In this document: piece by piece, positions 1 to 11,033 of the stretch
How the letters are laid out: each line of letters starts with the position of its first letter
How positions within the stretch are numbered: the stretch's first letter is position 1
Source of the DNA: Euglena gracilis
Taxonomy: Eukaryota; Euglenida; Euglenophyceae; Euglenales
Reading direction: 5' to 3'
DNA length: 64,000 nucleotides
NCBI GenBank assembly: GCA_039621445.1
Contig: CP154956.1
Span: forward strand, 35,854,100 to 35,918,099
Notes under the pieces: generated by a model
Seen by the model: only the letters and a program-made list of their open reading frames with translations
What the model was told of the DNA's origin: nothing
Databases searched by the model: none
Translations under genes and position numbers: made by a program

Positions 1-139
1 GCCGAAGGAAAAAAAATTTAGTGCTCTTGGGAACCTGAAAAATGGTGTCTTTTTCGGGCCAGGTCGGTCAAGAAAAATCCAAAAATAGGACCCCCCCCCT
101 GGAGGTTTCCAGCAACGGACCCAAAAAAAAAATAAGACC

Positions 140-330
140 CAGGTCTTATTTTTGGGGGGGGTGGCCCCGGCTCCGAAGGCGCCGGGGGCCGAAATTGGCC
201 ATTTTTGACGGAAAATTGGCTGGGTCGGCAGGCACCAGGTCTAGAACTGACCCGGGGGGGGGGGGTGCCTGTGATGGGCAGGCACCCCATAGCACAAGGC
301 ACCCCCCTCCCCTCCCCTCCCGGGGTTGGT
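140..330. repeat. Dispersed C/G-run repeat, copy 1
   Basis: This segment shares an ordered series of blocks with 33,895-34,036: a CCGAAGG..GGGGGCC block, a GAAAATT block, a run of ten or more G, then GTGCCTG-TATGGGCAGGCACC (GTGATGGG here) and CCCATAGCAC. The two copies are in the same orientation and diverged. No coding potential was recognised. The shared order shows a repeat family; its mechanism of spread is unknown. Confidence 0.6.
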
Positions 331-374
331 GAACAGAAACGTGAACCTCCCATTTCAGACATCAGCCTACAACT

Positions 375-402
375 CCAACCCTAACCCTAGCCCTAACCCT
401 AA
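375..402. repeat. Interstitial telomere-like tract
   Basis: Four CCCTAA-type units with one CCCTAG variant. A shorter tract lies at 1,521-1,537 and a reverse-strand GGGTTAGGG is at about 8,109. This matches the vertebrate-type TTAGGG telomere repeat found in many protists. It is far too short to be a chromosome end. Confidence 0.6.
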
Positions 403-2492
403 TGAGGGGGAAATCAAACTTTTGGAGTGGTCATTTGGGCGTACTCCCTTTAATTGAGGTCATTTTAACAACCGCTCAATTCTTCTCCGCGATGTGCAAT
501 TTTGGCCCAAATGGCAATTCGTATGCAATACTTCAACTTCCACACAAAGAAATTCATGTTGTGCCTTCTCAAGCAGCTTAAGGGGATCAGGGTCAGAACT
601 GACCCCCGGGAGGCTTGATATTTGGAGAGTGGGGTTTCTGCTTCCTACCCCTGAAAAACCAAGACCCCCCCAAAATAAGGCCCCCCAAGAATAAGACCCC
701 CCCCTGCTGATTTTTAGTAAAAATACAAAAAGGCAGACCCGCCCAAACTTAGACTCCCCCCAAAAAAGACCCTCCCTCGGGATTTCCCGAAAAATCTAAA
801 AAGTAGACCCCCCCTAAAATTTTGAAAATGCTGCCAAATGGGTGGTTTTTTGGACATTTTTTCGATTTCTGCCCATGTTGCATGTGTCAAAATTGGCATT
901 TTTTTGGAGATTTTTTTTTGCTCATTCCCAAAAATTACCCTTTTTTTGACCGATTTTTGGACCTTCCCGTGGAAAGGTTTTTTCCCCCCTTTTTGGGTCG
1001 GGTTTTACAGAAAGCCACCCCCCCCCCAAAAGGTTCCCTTTGGGATTTTCAGCAACAGACCCCAAAAAGTTGACCCGGGGTGTTGTTTTTGGGGGGTTAT
1101 TCTTTATTGGACATTTTTTTAAGGTGAGCTATAGAATTTTAGAGATAAACTCCCAAAATTTTCCAGTGGGCAGGCACTTTTTTTTGCCTCCCCAAATAAT
1201 GACCTCCGGTGGGCAGGGGGGGTCTAATTTATGGAGGGGTCCATTTCATGGATTTTTGCTCGGACCGGTCAGGGAGGTCTTATTGGGGGGGTCTTATTTT
1301 TGGAGGGGTTTACCTACCTGGTTTCCAGTCCTTTTTGTTGTTTATGGCTTTTTGCGCAATCAATGCTCTTTTTTGAATTTTATTCTGATCCAATTTTATC
1401 GAATTTTTTCATTCATCGAATGTTTGTGACGATCTTCCTTGCGCAGAGATTTTCGATAAAATTTGGACTAGAATTAACAGCATTAAGTTCAGCAACCAAA
1501 TTCTAACCACAGTTCTAATTGTAACCCTAACCCTAGCCCAAACCAGCAGCCAAACCCTGCCCTGGACTGCAGAACCAGGCTTATGCTTGAGAACCCCGGG
1601 GGTCCACTGCAAAAATTCCTGTTTTTGGCAATGTTTGATTTTTTTTGAACAAGGTCATCCAAAGAAAAAGCACATTAAAACCCCCTTTCCAAGGCACGCA
1701 GTGCCGGAGGAATTTTTTTCCAGTCAGGGGGGTCTGGACCTCTGGGGAGGTCGGGTCTAGTGTGTGGCCTTTTTCTGGTGGCTTGCAAAATGCTGCTTAA
1801 CGACCCCCGGGGGTTTTCAGCTCTGGAAAACTGGGCTCGCTGGAAAGAGGCTGATGGCTGACCCCCCTCCCTCGTCCCAGGGCTGAAAACTCGACCAGAC
1901 CGGTTGAACCAGATACCCAAAAATCGAAAATTGCAAAAAAATGCCCCCCAAAATGCCAATTGTGCAGGAATAGAATTTTTTTTAACCCAAAGTTTGCCCT
2001 CTCCAGCTCCTTTCCAACCAATTTTGCCCCATTTTTTTTGTCCATTTTGCACCCCCAAAAGCAAAAAATTCATGACCGCCCAGCCCCCCTTTGGGCGGCT
2101 GGAAAGCAAAATTAAACTCCAATGATGGAAAACATTTGCTGGGGGTGGCACTCACTTCAGCTTAAGCGACGCTGTGGTCTGACTCCCCTTGTTATTGGAT
2201 CAGAATTTTTTTTGAAGGACCTGGGGGGGGGTACGGACCCACCCATCCTTCCCAAACGCAGTTTTTTTTCAGGCAGATTTTGGTATTCCCCCCGAAAGCG
2301 GTCGGCCATTTTTCAAAACAGAACCACCCTCTGCGAATTTTTTTGTGCTTTCCCCCTAATTTGTGCATTTTTTGTGCTCTTTTTCGAGGCCGGGCCAATG
2401 CATTCCCACCCTCCGTAGGGAATCAAACTCGGTGGCCAGATATTTTATCAACCCTAAATATATATATATATAATATTTTTTTCTATGTTTAG
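403..2492. other. Non-coding, presumably upstream intron of the HDAC gene
   Basis: I see no convincing exon here. The stretch holds fragments of a repeat with the signature AATAAGACCCCCCC and GGAGGTTTCCAGCAACGGAC (also at 95-150, about 1,045-1,080 and 4,020-4,100), a telomere-like tract at 1,521, and a short TA run at 2,459-2,473 just before the splice acceptor at 2,492. The residues preceding the first visible deacetylase exon are not encoded recognisably here, so the 5' exons are probably upstream of the window. Confidence 0.45.
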
Positions 2493-5400
2493 GTTGATAT
2501 GTTGGCATCCTCGATCCACAGTGTCATTTCACAAGTTTGGCGACTTCTTTCCGGGAACTGGGGACATCAGCGACATTGGGGTTCACAAAGGAAAGGGCTT
2601 TGCCGTCAACTTCCCTCTGAAAGACGGTATCAACGACACAAGGTGTGGTGTGAATTACATTGTGTTGCTATGTGCTGTTTTGCATTGTGTTGTGTTCTGT
2701 TGTGCTGTGTCGTGTTGTTTGTGTGCCAGGGTGGGTGGGCGGGTGGGTGGTTTGGTGGGTGTAGGTGTGGGTATTTGCATGTAATTTGTGCTTATGTGCT
2801 TGTCTGCATGCGTGTGTGTGTTTACCTTGGTGTCTGTTTTGTGTGTTTTGTGCACATGATCGACTGAGTGGGTGAGCGAGTTCGTGTGTCTGTCTGTCTG
2901 TCCGTGCGTGCATCTGCCCCTCTGCGTACCTGCCGGCATGCGCACGTGGATGTTTATGTGTCTAAGCAGGGAACAATTTTGGAATAAATGACCCCCTGGG
3001 AGAGGTCCAGCCAGCCGGCTGGAGGTAAGGAGCTGAGCTGGCTATGGATGAACTCTACTTCCTGTCCAGAGGCCCGAAGGGCGACTGGACAGCTGTTTCC
3101 CCCTTTGGCTCAAAATTTGGACAGAGAAGGCCAAATAAGGAGCCAAAAATGGATTATTTAAAAAATGGATTTTCGATTTTGCTTGCTTCGGCCCAGCTTC
3201 AGTCGGGTTCCAGCTGTTCCCCCATCGCAGGTGAGTCACGTAGCAGGTCCAACCGCCCTAAATTTTCCAGGCGATAAGCGGTGATTTATTTATAACGGGC
3301 AAGTCCCATGCTGGAATTTTGTGTTGTGGAAAAGATTGCAATCGTCTCATCCAGCAACATAATTTTTGATGGTTTCTGCATGCAGCTATGAGTCCATCTT
3401 CAAGCCCGTTATGACAAGGGTTCTGGAGTCCTTCCAGCCAAATGCCATTGTTATGCAATGCGGCGCTGACAGTCTTGCTGGGGATATGCTTGGTGCGTCC
3501 ATATGCTGGCATACATTTTCAACCCGTTGATGATTTTCTTTCCACCCCATTCCGTTGGTGACGGATGTGCCTCAGTTTTTCTGTGAAGTGTTTTCTCTGA
3601 TGGATGTGAACAACCTGTGGGAAAAAAACCATTTCAGGAATGATTGAATTTCAGGAATTTTCAGTCGTGCTTCAGATGGAGGAGTGGTCAGTTCCCAAAA
3701 GCTGAGAGAATGTTCCAAATGATGGATAATGGCAGGCTTGACTCATTGTAGGCACATTCAACCTCACGCTGAAGGGCCATGCGAGATGCTTGCAGTTTTT
3801 GCAGAAATACAATGGGCGTGGCAAGTTTGATGGCCAACCATCAACCGTTCAGGAAATTGAAACCAGAAGCATGAGGCCTCCATGACTGTGTATTGTGTGC
3901 ATCAGCCGCAGTTCTCTTCCTGTGGTTAGCTTTCTACGAATAAATCCTCAATGAAATTTGATTCCCGTTCTGTTATTTAACAACAAGTCACCGGACAAGG
4001 TCCATGGCCATAAAACATTTACCCCCCCCCCAAATAAGACCCCCCCCCAAAACAAGACCCCCCCTGGAGGTTTCCAGCAACGGACCCAAAAACAAGGGGG
4101 GGTTTAGTTGACACCCGTGAATTTGTGAAATCCTCGCAAGGCTAACAGAGGGGACCACACAAACTGAACTTTTGAGACATTTTCTTGAATGAATCGACGT
4201 CTGCACAGAACAGACTTGTGAAACTCCTCTGATCCCCCAAACAGTGACCCCCAACTTATTATAACCATTCTCCCCAACGAACCCGGGAGACTTGTACCAT
4301 CACAATGCAGTGCAAGGGAAACCAAACCGATCACTACCCAACACTGGAAGCCCCAAGGCAACACCCAGGCAAAGTGGAGATTGGAAACTGGCACAGATCC
4401 ACACATGAATCACATCACATCACATTACACATGAATCCGTGCCGTATTCATGTTTATTTGGATTGCGTTATTTGATTGCGGCAAGTGCCTGGTAAGCAAA
4501 CACTCCGCCCCCTGAGCTAAGCTCCTTCGGTTTTCGTTCTATTCACAGTTTTTTATTATTATTGAAAATTCAGATATTTTGTCGAACTGTGGAACACCTG
4601 CATCCAATACCCCACCGCAAATGGTGGCAGACAACGGAGGGGAAGTGGTTCCACAGAATTTGCCATGCCCTGCACACAACGTACCCATGCTTGTCCTTGG
4701 TGGCGGTGGGTACACCGTGAAGAACGTCGCGCGGTGCTGGTCCTATGAAACAGCGGTGTTGTGCAACGAAGAGGTTTCCATCCCCATGCCTATTTGTTTT
4801 TTTTTTGATTGGCTATCTCAACAAGTTCTGCAAAGAAAATGGAGAAACTCAGCAAATTTTTAGAAAGGGGGACAGGGCATGCATGCATGCATGCATGCCC
4901 TGTATGCACTGAACCCCCCAAGTAATAGCCCCCCCCCCCCCACAAGGGCCGACTTCCGCTGCGCAAATAATGAACCCCCCTGAACAGCCGTGACAGCAAA
5001 GGACAAAAGAGGAAAAAATCAGCACAAATGTTGCCAAAATGATGAAATTGTTGCGGAAATATGTACTCAAAGTGTCCATTTTTATCAACATGACCTAAAA
5101 TACCGAAAAGTGATTGTTGGTTCCTGTTGCTGTGTTGAGGGTTTTTGGGCTAATTTTGGCTTTAAAAGCTTTGTCCAAATAATAACCCCTCCCCAAATAG
5201 TAACCCTCCCTGGACTCTGACTTAGAGTGTCCAAATAATAAACCGAGAAGGGGTTTATTATGCTGGCCCGGTATGATATATCTCAACCCCAATACAGGTG
5301 TGTCGAGGCTCCACCAGCAAAGTTCCGGATTATTTCCACTATTTGAGTTTTTCAATCCGAGATGTGGTTTCTAAACATCAACCCAAGTGGTGATTACAAG

Positions 5401-6980
5401 TGAAAACTTTCCACACAGCGTCCTCATCGTTATCAGGTGCCCAATGAGCTTCCAACAGGCGAATTCCCAACAACAGTGTATGCCACTGGTGAGAAGCTGC
5501 ACCTCCCGCCGAAGGACGTCCCTGATACCAACACACGAGAGGTATATTTTTTTCAGTGGCCACGTTTGCATCTCTCCCCTGTGCCCCTACCCCCTATGGG
5601 CCCCCCCCCCTCCAGCAACCCCCCCCCCACCATCCTGGGTGGGGCTGAACGGGAAAGCCTGGTGGGATTGTGGCGACCCCTGCCCACTTGACTTGGCTTC
5701 CTGAACCCTGCTGACTGGGTCTGTTCCAATTTTCAAAAACTCCCAAATCCTTTTTTTATTTCGGGAAAAGGGAGAGTATGAACTATTAAATACCCCCCTC
5801 CCAAACAATACCCCCCCCCTGAGGACCGACTTCGGCTGCCCAAATAATAACTCTCTGGCAACTGTGAGGGCATGGAAAAAAATGAGGGGAAAAACTATAG
5901 TAGAAATGTTGCAACAAATCAAAAAAAATTGGATGAAATTGGCACAGAAAATATGCCCAAACAGCACCAATTTTTCAAAAAAAAAACTCACAAATGCCAA
6001 AAAACTGACCATTGGAGCCTGTGGAGGGCAAATAATAAACACCCCAAATAATGAACACCCCCCTGGACCCCAACTTCGAGTGTCGAAATAGCAAACCGGG
6101 GGGTTATTATTTGGGGGGGTTTAATCCAAGATTGCTTTGAAGGGTGTTATATACGGGAAACGAAAGTCACGGGAGAAATATGCGGAGAACAATTATATTC
6201 AATTTTCAATTTTGAAAAATTATGAGAAAATTAAGGGAATCTTCAAATTTTCAGGGAAAATGTTGGTAATTCATAATTTTTTTTGGGGTTGTAATGCTAT
6301 TTTTGACAAAAAAATGGATTTTTTTTTACAATTTTGCATTCAAAATAAGCCCAAGTATTGACAACGTTACATAACCCTTTTCATTTCTTTTTTTCTTTTT
6401 CTTTTTCTTGTTGTGTGTGTGTGTGTGTGTGTGTGTGTCTGTGTGAAAATCGACGACCCCAAAGAATGCCTCCTCCAAAGGGGTGGGAAAGGGGTGTTGG
6501 ATAAAAATGGGAAAAGTTATGGGAAATCGGGCTGGTTTCCCATCATGGTTTTTGTCTCCCATAATTCCGGATTGTATGTTTTATGTTTTCATGAATCATA
6601 CGCTCCGTTTCAATCTCTTTCGCGTGGCGCCGCTTCAAAGTTTATCGTGTGGTGTATTTCATTTTGTGGCAGGCGCAGCTTCGGCTGTGTGCTGTGTTGA
6701 GGCCCCAGGCATATGCCATATTGGGGCGTGTGAAATATTCATCAAAAAGCTGATTTCCCTCAATTCCCCCTCTATCCTTAAAAGCGCTCCGCACACGAAG
6801 CAAAAACTTTTGGAAAACATGGATCTTGGCCCATGGAAAATAAGGAGCTTGGGACTGATAAAACAACTCCGCCGCGCAATAATACTTGAAACGGTGTCCC
6901 ACGGAAGTAATTCAAACAGAGTGTAATTGTTCTTTGCGCTCGCTTTTTTTCGTTCTGACAGCAGCCGTCTTCAAGTTTTT

Positions 6981-7024
<44 letters not shown>

Positions 7025-7786
7025 TTTCGTTCTGACAGCAGCCGTCTTCAAGCCAGCAACTTTTTTTGCCTTAACTTTTGAAGTTTGTTTGTTTTGGTGC
7101 TGGGCTTGCCGAAAATTGGCTGAAAATGGGCTGCCTGGTGCACGTTTTCTGAACTTTATCTCTGGCCCTTTCTTCACAGCTGTTTCCCCACTTTTCTGGG
7201 TTTGCAAAAGGGATGGGGGGGAGTCAATAGCCACCAGTGAATTTCCTGAGCCGGCTGACCTCACCTGGGGGGTCCAACCAGCCAACGTCTTTTTGCCAGC
7301 CAGCACTCCCAGTCTGGTTGCAGATCCCCCCACACCCTGGGGGTTGAATGAAGTCAAGTTTGGCCAGCCTGGCAAAGCCGGGCTGGACCAGACGGAAATA
7401 AATGACTGCAAAAAAAATGGCAAAGTTGAGTATTTTGAGGGGCAGGGTTTTCTTCCAAAACTCTGGTGAAATGTTTCAACCCAGTTGGATTTGGGCGTTT
7501 TCCCCATTTTCAGGTCATCCAGGCAGCCGGTGGGACCTGCAGCTGGCTGCCCCCGTGGGGTTCCCGCCAGTACTAATTATTCCATAACTGGAGCCCCGCC
7601 CCCCTGGTCCCCAAGGGTTGGTGGCAACATTTCTCAACAGCTGATGTTTTCCTTGGGGAGTCTGCATCCTTGTCACCTTTGCTTCCGCAGGAGCTTGAGA
7701 GGCATGTAATGCAGATATGTGAGAACATTCGCCAACTGCAGGGTCCCCCCAGCGTACAACTGCAGACTGCAGGACGCTTTCATTGA
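2493..7786 (+). CDS. Class I histone deacetylase (HDAC1/RPD3-like), 3' six exons
   Basis: This is the C-terminal part of a zinc-dependent nuclear lysine deacetylase that acts on histone tails. Exons: about 2,493-2,642; 3,386-3,492; 3,752-3,817 or 3,820; 4,631-4,773; 5,437-5,541; 7,691-7,786 (stop TGA). The phases agree at every junction. Motifs in order: [39 protein letters not shown] (the Asp matches the zinc-binding Asp of the family), FNLTLKGHA, and [16 protein letters not shown] with the catalytic Tyr. Then come VPNELP and an [17 protein letters not shown] tail. The catalytic His pair and the other zinc ligands are upstream, outside the window. The protein has a roughly 14-residue acidic/Pro insert before [10 protein letters not shown], and it ends soon after the fold with no long acidic tail. 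Intron 3 uses either a GT donor (3,818) or a GC donor (GTG|GCAAGT, 3,821). The start of the first exon is uncertain: the residues before TVSFHK match the family poorly. Family assignment is firm; the paralog is unknown. Confidence 0.9.
4872..4903. repeat. 32-nt perfect palindrome (GCAT)n
   Basis: The sequence reads ACAGGG, then GCAT repeats, then CCCTGT, and equals its own reverse complement across all 32 nt. It lies in HDAC intron 4, about 100 nt after the exon ending at 4,773. It could extrude as a cruciform. No protein-binding role can be read from the sequence. Confidence 0.85.
4910..5262. repeat. C-run/AAATAATA intronic repeat, copy A
   Basis: It begins with AATA and a long C run, then GGCCGACTTCCGCTGC, then AAATAATGA. 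An A-rich middle follows, and it ends with CCTGGACTCTGACTTAGAGTGTC and AAATAATAAACCG. The same order occurs at 5,785-6,122 in the same intron, so this is a tandem or re-inserted family of about 350 bp. No ORF is shared by the two copies. Confidence 0.65.
5785..6122. repeat. C-run/AAATAATA intronic repeat, copy B
   Basis: This is the second copy of the 4,910-5,262 repeat. It has AATACCCCCCCCC, GACCGACTTCGGCTGCC, AAATAATAA, an A-rich middle, CCTGGACCCCAACTTCGAGTGTC and a final GGGGTTATTATTTGGGGGGG. That end is the inverse of the AAATAATA/C-run start, so each copy carries imperfect terminal inverted repeats. Confidence 0.65.
6412..6445. repeat. (TG)n microsatellite
   Basis: About 13 uninterrupted TG units, then CTGTGTG, in HDAC intron 5. 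A T/C-rich tract precedes it. Confidence 0.9.
6951..7052. repeat. Poly(T) tract flanked by a 25-bp direct duplication
   Basis: CGTTCTGACAGCAGCCGTCT followed by TCAAG occurs at 6,951-6,975 and again exactly at 7,028-7,052. Between them are 52 nt that are almost all T. On the minus strand this is a poly(A) tract between target-site-duplication-like repeats, the footprint expected of a severely 5'-truncated retroposition. A simple tandem duplication with T expansion is the alternative. Confidence 0.75.
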
Positions 7787-8847
7787 TGCCACTTGGCTGA
7801 CAGGTCGGCAAAGTGGTTGGGGTACGGGGGGAGGAGGCACGGGAAGGGGAGGGCTGTACGATAATCCCCACAACCCAAAAGGTGGAGGGTGGGGGGGTGG
7901 ACCCCACCCCATCCTGGTGGGTGGGGGGGTCCACCCCCCACCTCCCACCAGGGGTTCCGGGGGGCGCCGATTTTTAGGTTAAAATTTCTTTGAGAAGGGT
8001 GCAATGGTGGTTGGGGGGGGTCGACCCCCCAATGTGATGCAACAATCAGGTGTGCCAATGTGATTTCTTCCCAATGCCACTGCCCCGCTCGAGTTGGAGA
8101 TAAGTTGTAGGGTTAGGGCTAGGTTTGGCACAATTGGTTCTCCCAATTGAGTCCAAATTAGGCAAAAATGTGGCATAATTTTGGGCCTCAACGTGGAATG
8201 AAATTGGCCACAACCCGAATGTAAAATTCATAAGTTATCTTTAACCTTATAAAAAAAACCCAACTCTAACCAAGAATGTAGTCTGGGACATAACACCTGT
8301 GTGACCCCACCCCCCCAGGGGTGGGTTTTCGAGAGTGGGTGGGCGGGTTGGCGGGACCAACCCCCCCCCCCCCATGGGTCAGGTTTTTGCCCGGCCAAAG
8401 GCTGGGCCGGAAAACTTTTTTCAATGTTTCTGGCCGATTTTGGCCCTCAATTGTCCCCCCTGATTGGGGGGCTCTCCATTTCTGATTTTTTTTTTCATTT
8501 GCTTGTTATTGACACCTTTGCTGCAGTTCAACCACGTGCACCAAGGCGCATTTTCGTGCGAAAGTGTTTTAATGCGCTGGCTTTTACGTTCCCTCCCCTT
8601 TGGAATCCAGGGACAGGTCATGGCCCTAAGGGAAAGGCGTGAGTTAAGCACCGGAAAAAAGAAAAGAAGAAAACCCGGTCGTTTTTTTTTAACGTCCCGT
8701 TCCGGAGACTCCAAGGGGGCAATTTTTTGAACTTCTCGACCCCCTCAAAAAGGCCGGCGGGGATCAGAAAGGACGGGGCGCCATTACCTTGGCCGCCGGC
8801 GACTTATGCCGTTTTGGTTTTGGTGGCGCGCTGGGCTGGGGGTTGGG
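7787..8847. other. Intergenic DNA after HDAC
   Basis: No gene recognised. It holds paired G/C-run blocks such as GGGTGGACCCCACCCC, a palindromic GGGGTCGACCCCCC core at about 8,010-8,032, a reverse telomere-like tract at 8,109-8,123 and C-run repeats at 8,310-8,380. No clear AATAAA lies just after the HDAC stop. Confidence 0.4.
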
Positions 8848-8912
8848 GTGTCGCACGTCCTCGCGGAAAAACCGGCCAGGTGGGAAGACACCTCGGGCTC
8901 CGCACTTTGCCC

Positions 8913-9225
8913 TTGTGAGGCCATGCCTTGCTCGCCGGCGGTGTTGTGAGATTGCTCGTTGCGCTGGGTTAGGAGTCCCCGCTTAGTGCCTTTTTCGCCG
9001 GAGTTGGCTGACTCTTAATTTGTCCTTCGACACCCAGAAGACAGGGAGTCTTGAACGAAGAAAAACCAAGAGGGGAAGTCAACAGAATAAGAACATCCAG
9101 ACAGACAAGAACCTGACGAGTGTCAATTGACAAGCCAATTAGCAATTTCAAATCTGACTTCAATGAACAATGCTGTGGAGAAGAAATTGGCATCAAACAC
9201 TCGACGTGAACTACCAGGAGCAGCA
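8913..9225 (+). repeat. Left 313-bp inverted arm of DIRS-1
   Basis: It pairs with 10,398-10,710 over its full length with few mismatches and no net length difference. It includes CGCTGGGTTAGGAG, GCCGGAGTTGGCTGA and GTCAATTGACAAGCCAATTA. An ATG at about 9,163 (ATGAACAATGCTGTGGAG) recurs at about 11,270 in the next element. Confidence 0.85.
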
Positions 9226-9958
9226 GTCGCCGCAGCAGCTGGAGAAACTGGAGATGCGGACAAAACATGGCGAACCGTGGCCGTCCCTTCCCCCCAGATC
9301 TCTTCATCAAAAAATTCCCAGAAAAAACCCCCACCCAGAGACGGCCACGGACTGTGGACCACAGTGGTCAGAAAGACCAGAACGAGGAAGGAACCCCCAG
9401 CCTAATACGGGCAGAAACGTCTGGGCATTGGGGCCCCAAAATCAAGCCAGATGGGACAACATGAACCCAAAGGATTCCAGGGGCATGCCCCACAAGCCCA
9501 ACCAGCTGCCAAGACACATTTCAGGCAAACATGGGGAAGATGGAATCAAGGACAAGGTGGTGGCCATGGAGGCCAATTCCACAAGCATCTCCCCACAGGA
9601 AGGGGAAGAAAAGGTCTGTCAAATCCCCCCAATTTTTCTAACACAACAACCCCTCACAAGGGGAAGAAGGGGGGGCACAGCAGCCCCCCCAGATTTCCAT
9701 TGGATCTGGAGACCAAGGTCAAGAACAGCCCCATGGAGGGGAACCAAGGCCATATGGGCCAGAATTTTGTTCAATTTCATGTGCACGGCCATGGCGGCCA
9801 AGAAGTGCAGGGCCATGGCGGCCAGTTTTCACAGGGCCAGGGCGGCCAGTTTTCACAGGGCCATGGAGGCCAGAATTTATCAGGCCAGGGAGGCCAAATG
9901 CGTCAACAAGGCCACGGGGGCCAAAGGGGTGGACCAGAAATGGCCCCCTAGAAGCTAA
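9170..9958 (+). CDS. Gag-like protein of DIRS-like element
   Basis: This is a 262-codon frame rich in Pro, Gln, Lys and Arg with no enzymatic motif. Its start (QEQQSPQQLEKLEM..GEPWPSLPP) matches the Gag starts at about 11,310 and 54,000 of related copies, so this frame is the likely coding one. In a second frame the 3' part encodes repeated GHGGQ/GQGGQ units (9,780-9,935), which also read as evenly spaced repeats in the first frame. Which frame is translated there is uncertain. A low-complexity nucleic-acid-binding role is inferred from composition only. The 5' end lies inside the inverted arm. Confidence 0.45.
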   Translation: MLWRRNWHQTLDVNYQEQQSPQQLEKLEMRTKHGEPWPSLPPRSLHQKIPRKNPHPETATDCGPQWSERPERGRNPQPNTGRNVWALGPQNQARWDNMNPKDSRGMPHKPNQLPRHISGKHGEDGIKDKVVAMEANSTSISPQEGEEKVCQIPPIFLTQQPLTRGRRGGTAAPPDFHWIWRPRSRTAPWRGTKAIWARILFNFMCTAMAAKKCRAMAASFHRARAASFHRAMEARIYQAREAKCVNKATGAKGVDQKWPPRS

Positions 9959-10397
9959 GGTGCAAACCTTATATAAATCAACTGCAGCAGCCCCAGGAGG
10001 ATGCCCCCACAGGGGTAGTGGAGGACAAGGGGGCAACCCCCCCTCACATTTCTTGTTCAATACCCATGGCAGGGGCAAGTCAAAACAAGGGGAGACCCAA
10101 AAAGGGGCCCCTATGGTATGTCAAATGACAACGTCAATGACAAAGTGGAGGACCAGAGAGCCTGTGAGAAGAGCATGCACACCCCCCCAGCAACCCTTGC
10201 AGAATGATCAATCCCCAGGGACACCAGGGGTGCAATGTCCAACACCCCCCACCCAGCCCCCAGAAAATCACCTGATTGGGGAAATAAATTCCATGGAGGA
10301 AAAATGGGGAGACCCTGCACCAGAGGCTTCAGAAAAGTCTAAAATGGTGGTCAAAACATGCCCCCCCAGCAACATGTCAATTGATCAAAAATGGAAG

Positions 10398-10710
10398 GCT
10401 GCTCCTGGTAGTTCACGTCGAGTGTTTGATGCCAATTTCTTCTCCACAGCATTGTTCATTGAAGTCAGATTTGAAATTGCTAATTGGCTTGTCAATTGAC
10501 ACTCGTCAGGTTCTTGTCTGTCTGGATATTCTTATTCTGTTGACTTCTCCTCTTGGTTCTTCTTCGTTCGAGACTTCCTTTCTTCTGGGTGTCGAAGGGC
10601 AAATTAAGAATCAGCCAACTCCGGCGAAAAACGGCACTAAGCGGGGCCTCCTAACCCAGCGCAACGAACAATCACACAACACCGCCGGCGAGCAAGGCAT
10701 GGCCTCACAA
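10398..10710 (-). repeat. Right 313-bp inverted arm of DIRS-1
   Basis: Reverse-complement partner of 8,913-9,225. It is followed by a partially re-inverted end segment (CTTTGTGCTTCGCCCTCGG, then CCTCGAGGGAGTACG) to about 10,800. The same terminal series occurs at 58,378-58,452 and 58,676-58,745. Confidence 0.85.
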
Positions 10711-11033
10711 TGTCTTTGTGCTTCGCCCTCGGTGTCCCTTTCTCCCTGGTCGGTTTTCCTCGAGGGAGTACGAGAGCCCTGCCTTGCTCGCCGGCGGCGG
10801 TGGGGGTAAAACTGCACTGCCCTTTATTTTTGCGCCGGGCAAGGATGCGACCCGCTGGAGTTGACTGGCGGCGCGGCTAGAAAGCAGCGGCGTTGCGCCT
10901 CTCCATTTTCGTCAGAAAAACAGCAGCAGACACGCTGCTCGAGTGCGTCCCAAATTTTCTGGGTGCTCCTATAGTCCAAAGGAGGTATTAGCATAATTTT
11001 GAACAATGCTGGGTCTTGCGACGTGAAAAATCA

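Larger units (their letters stand above)
8848..10800 (+). mobile_element. DIRS-like element fragment with long inverted arms (DIRS-1)
   Basis: A 313-bp terminal segment at 8,913-9,225 recurs in inverted orientation at 10,398-10,710. A Gag-like ORF lies between, and no reverse transcriptase or recombinase is present. The outer sequence (GACACCTCGGGCTCCGC at 8,887) is shared with the left ends at 11,034 and 53,391 and, inverted, at 58,356-58,381, which ties this copy to the elements carrying RT and tyrosine recombinase. Inverted ends are normal for DIRS elements, but here the arm includes the start of the Gag region, making a foldback, non-autonomous derivative. The outer limits are approximate. 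Confidence 0.65.

Noticed and set aside
361-402. Chromosome end
   Set aside because: Only about four telomere-like units, with non-telomeric sequence and a gene on both sides.
6971-7507. 180- and 178-codon frames overlapping on both strands in HDAC intron 5
   Set aside because: They run through the poly(T) tract and low-complexity DNA between phase-consistent HDAC exons; no protein family is recognisable.
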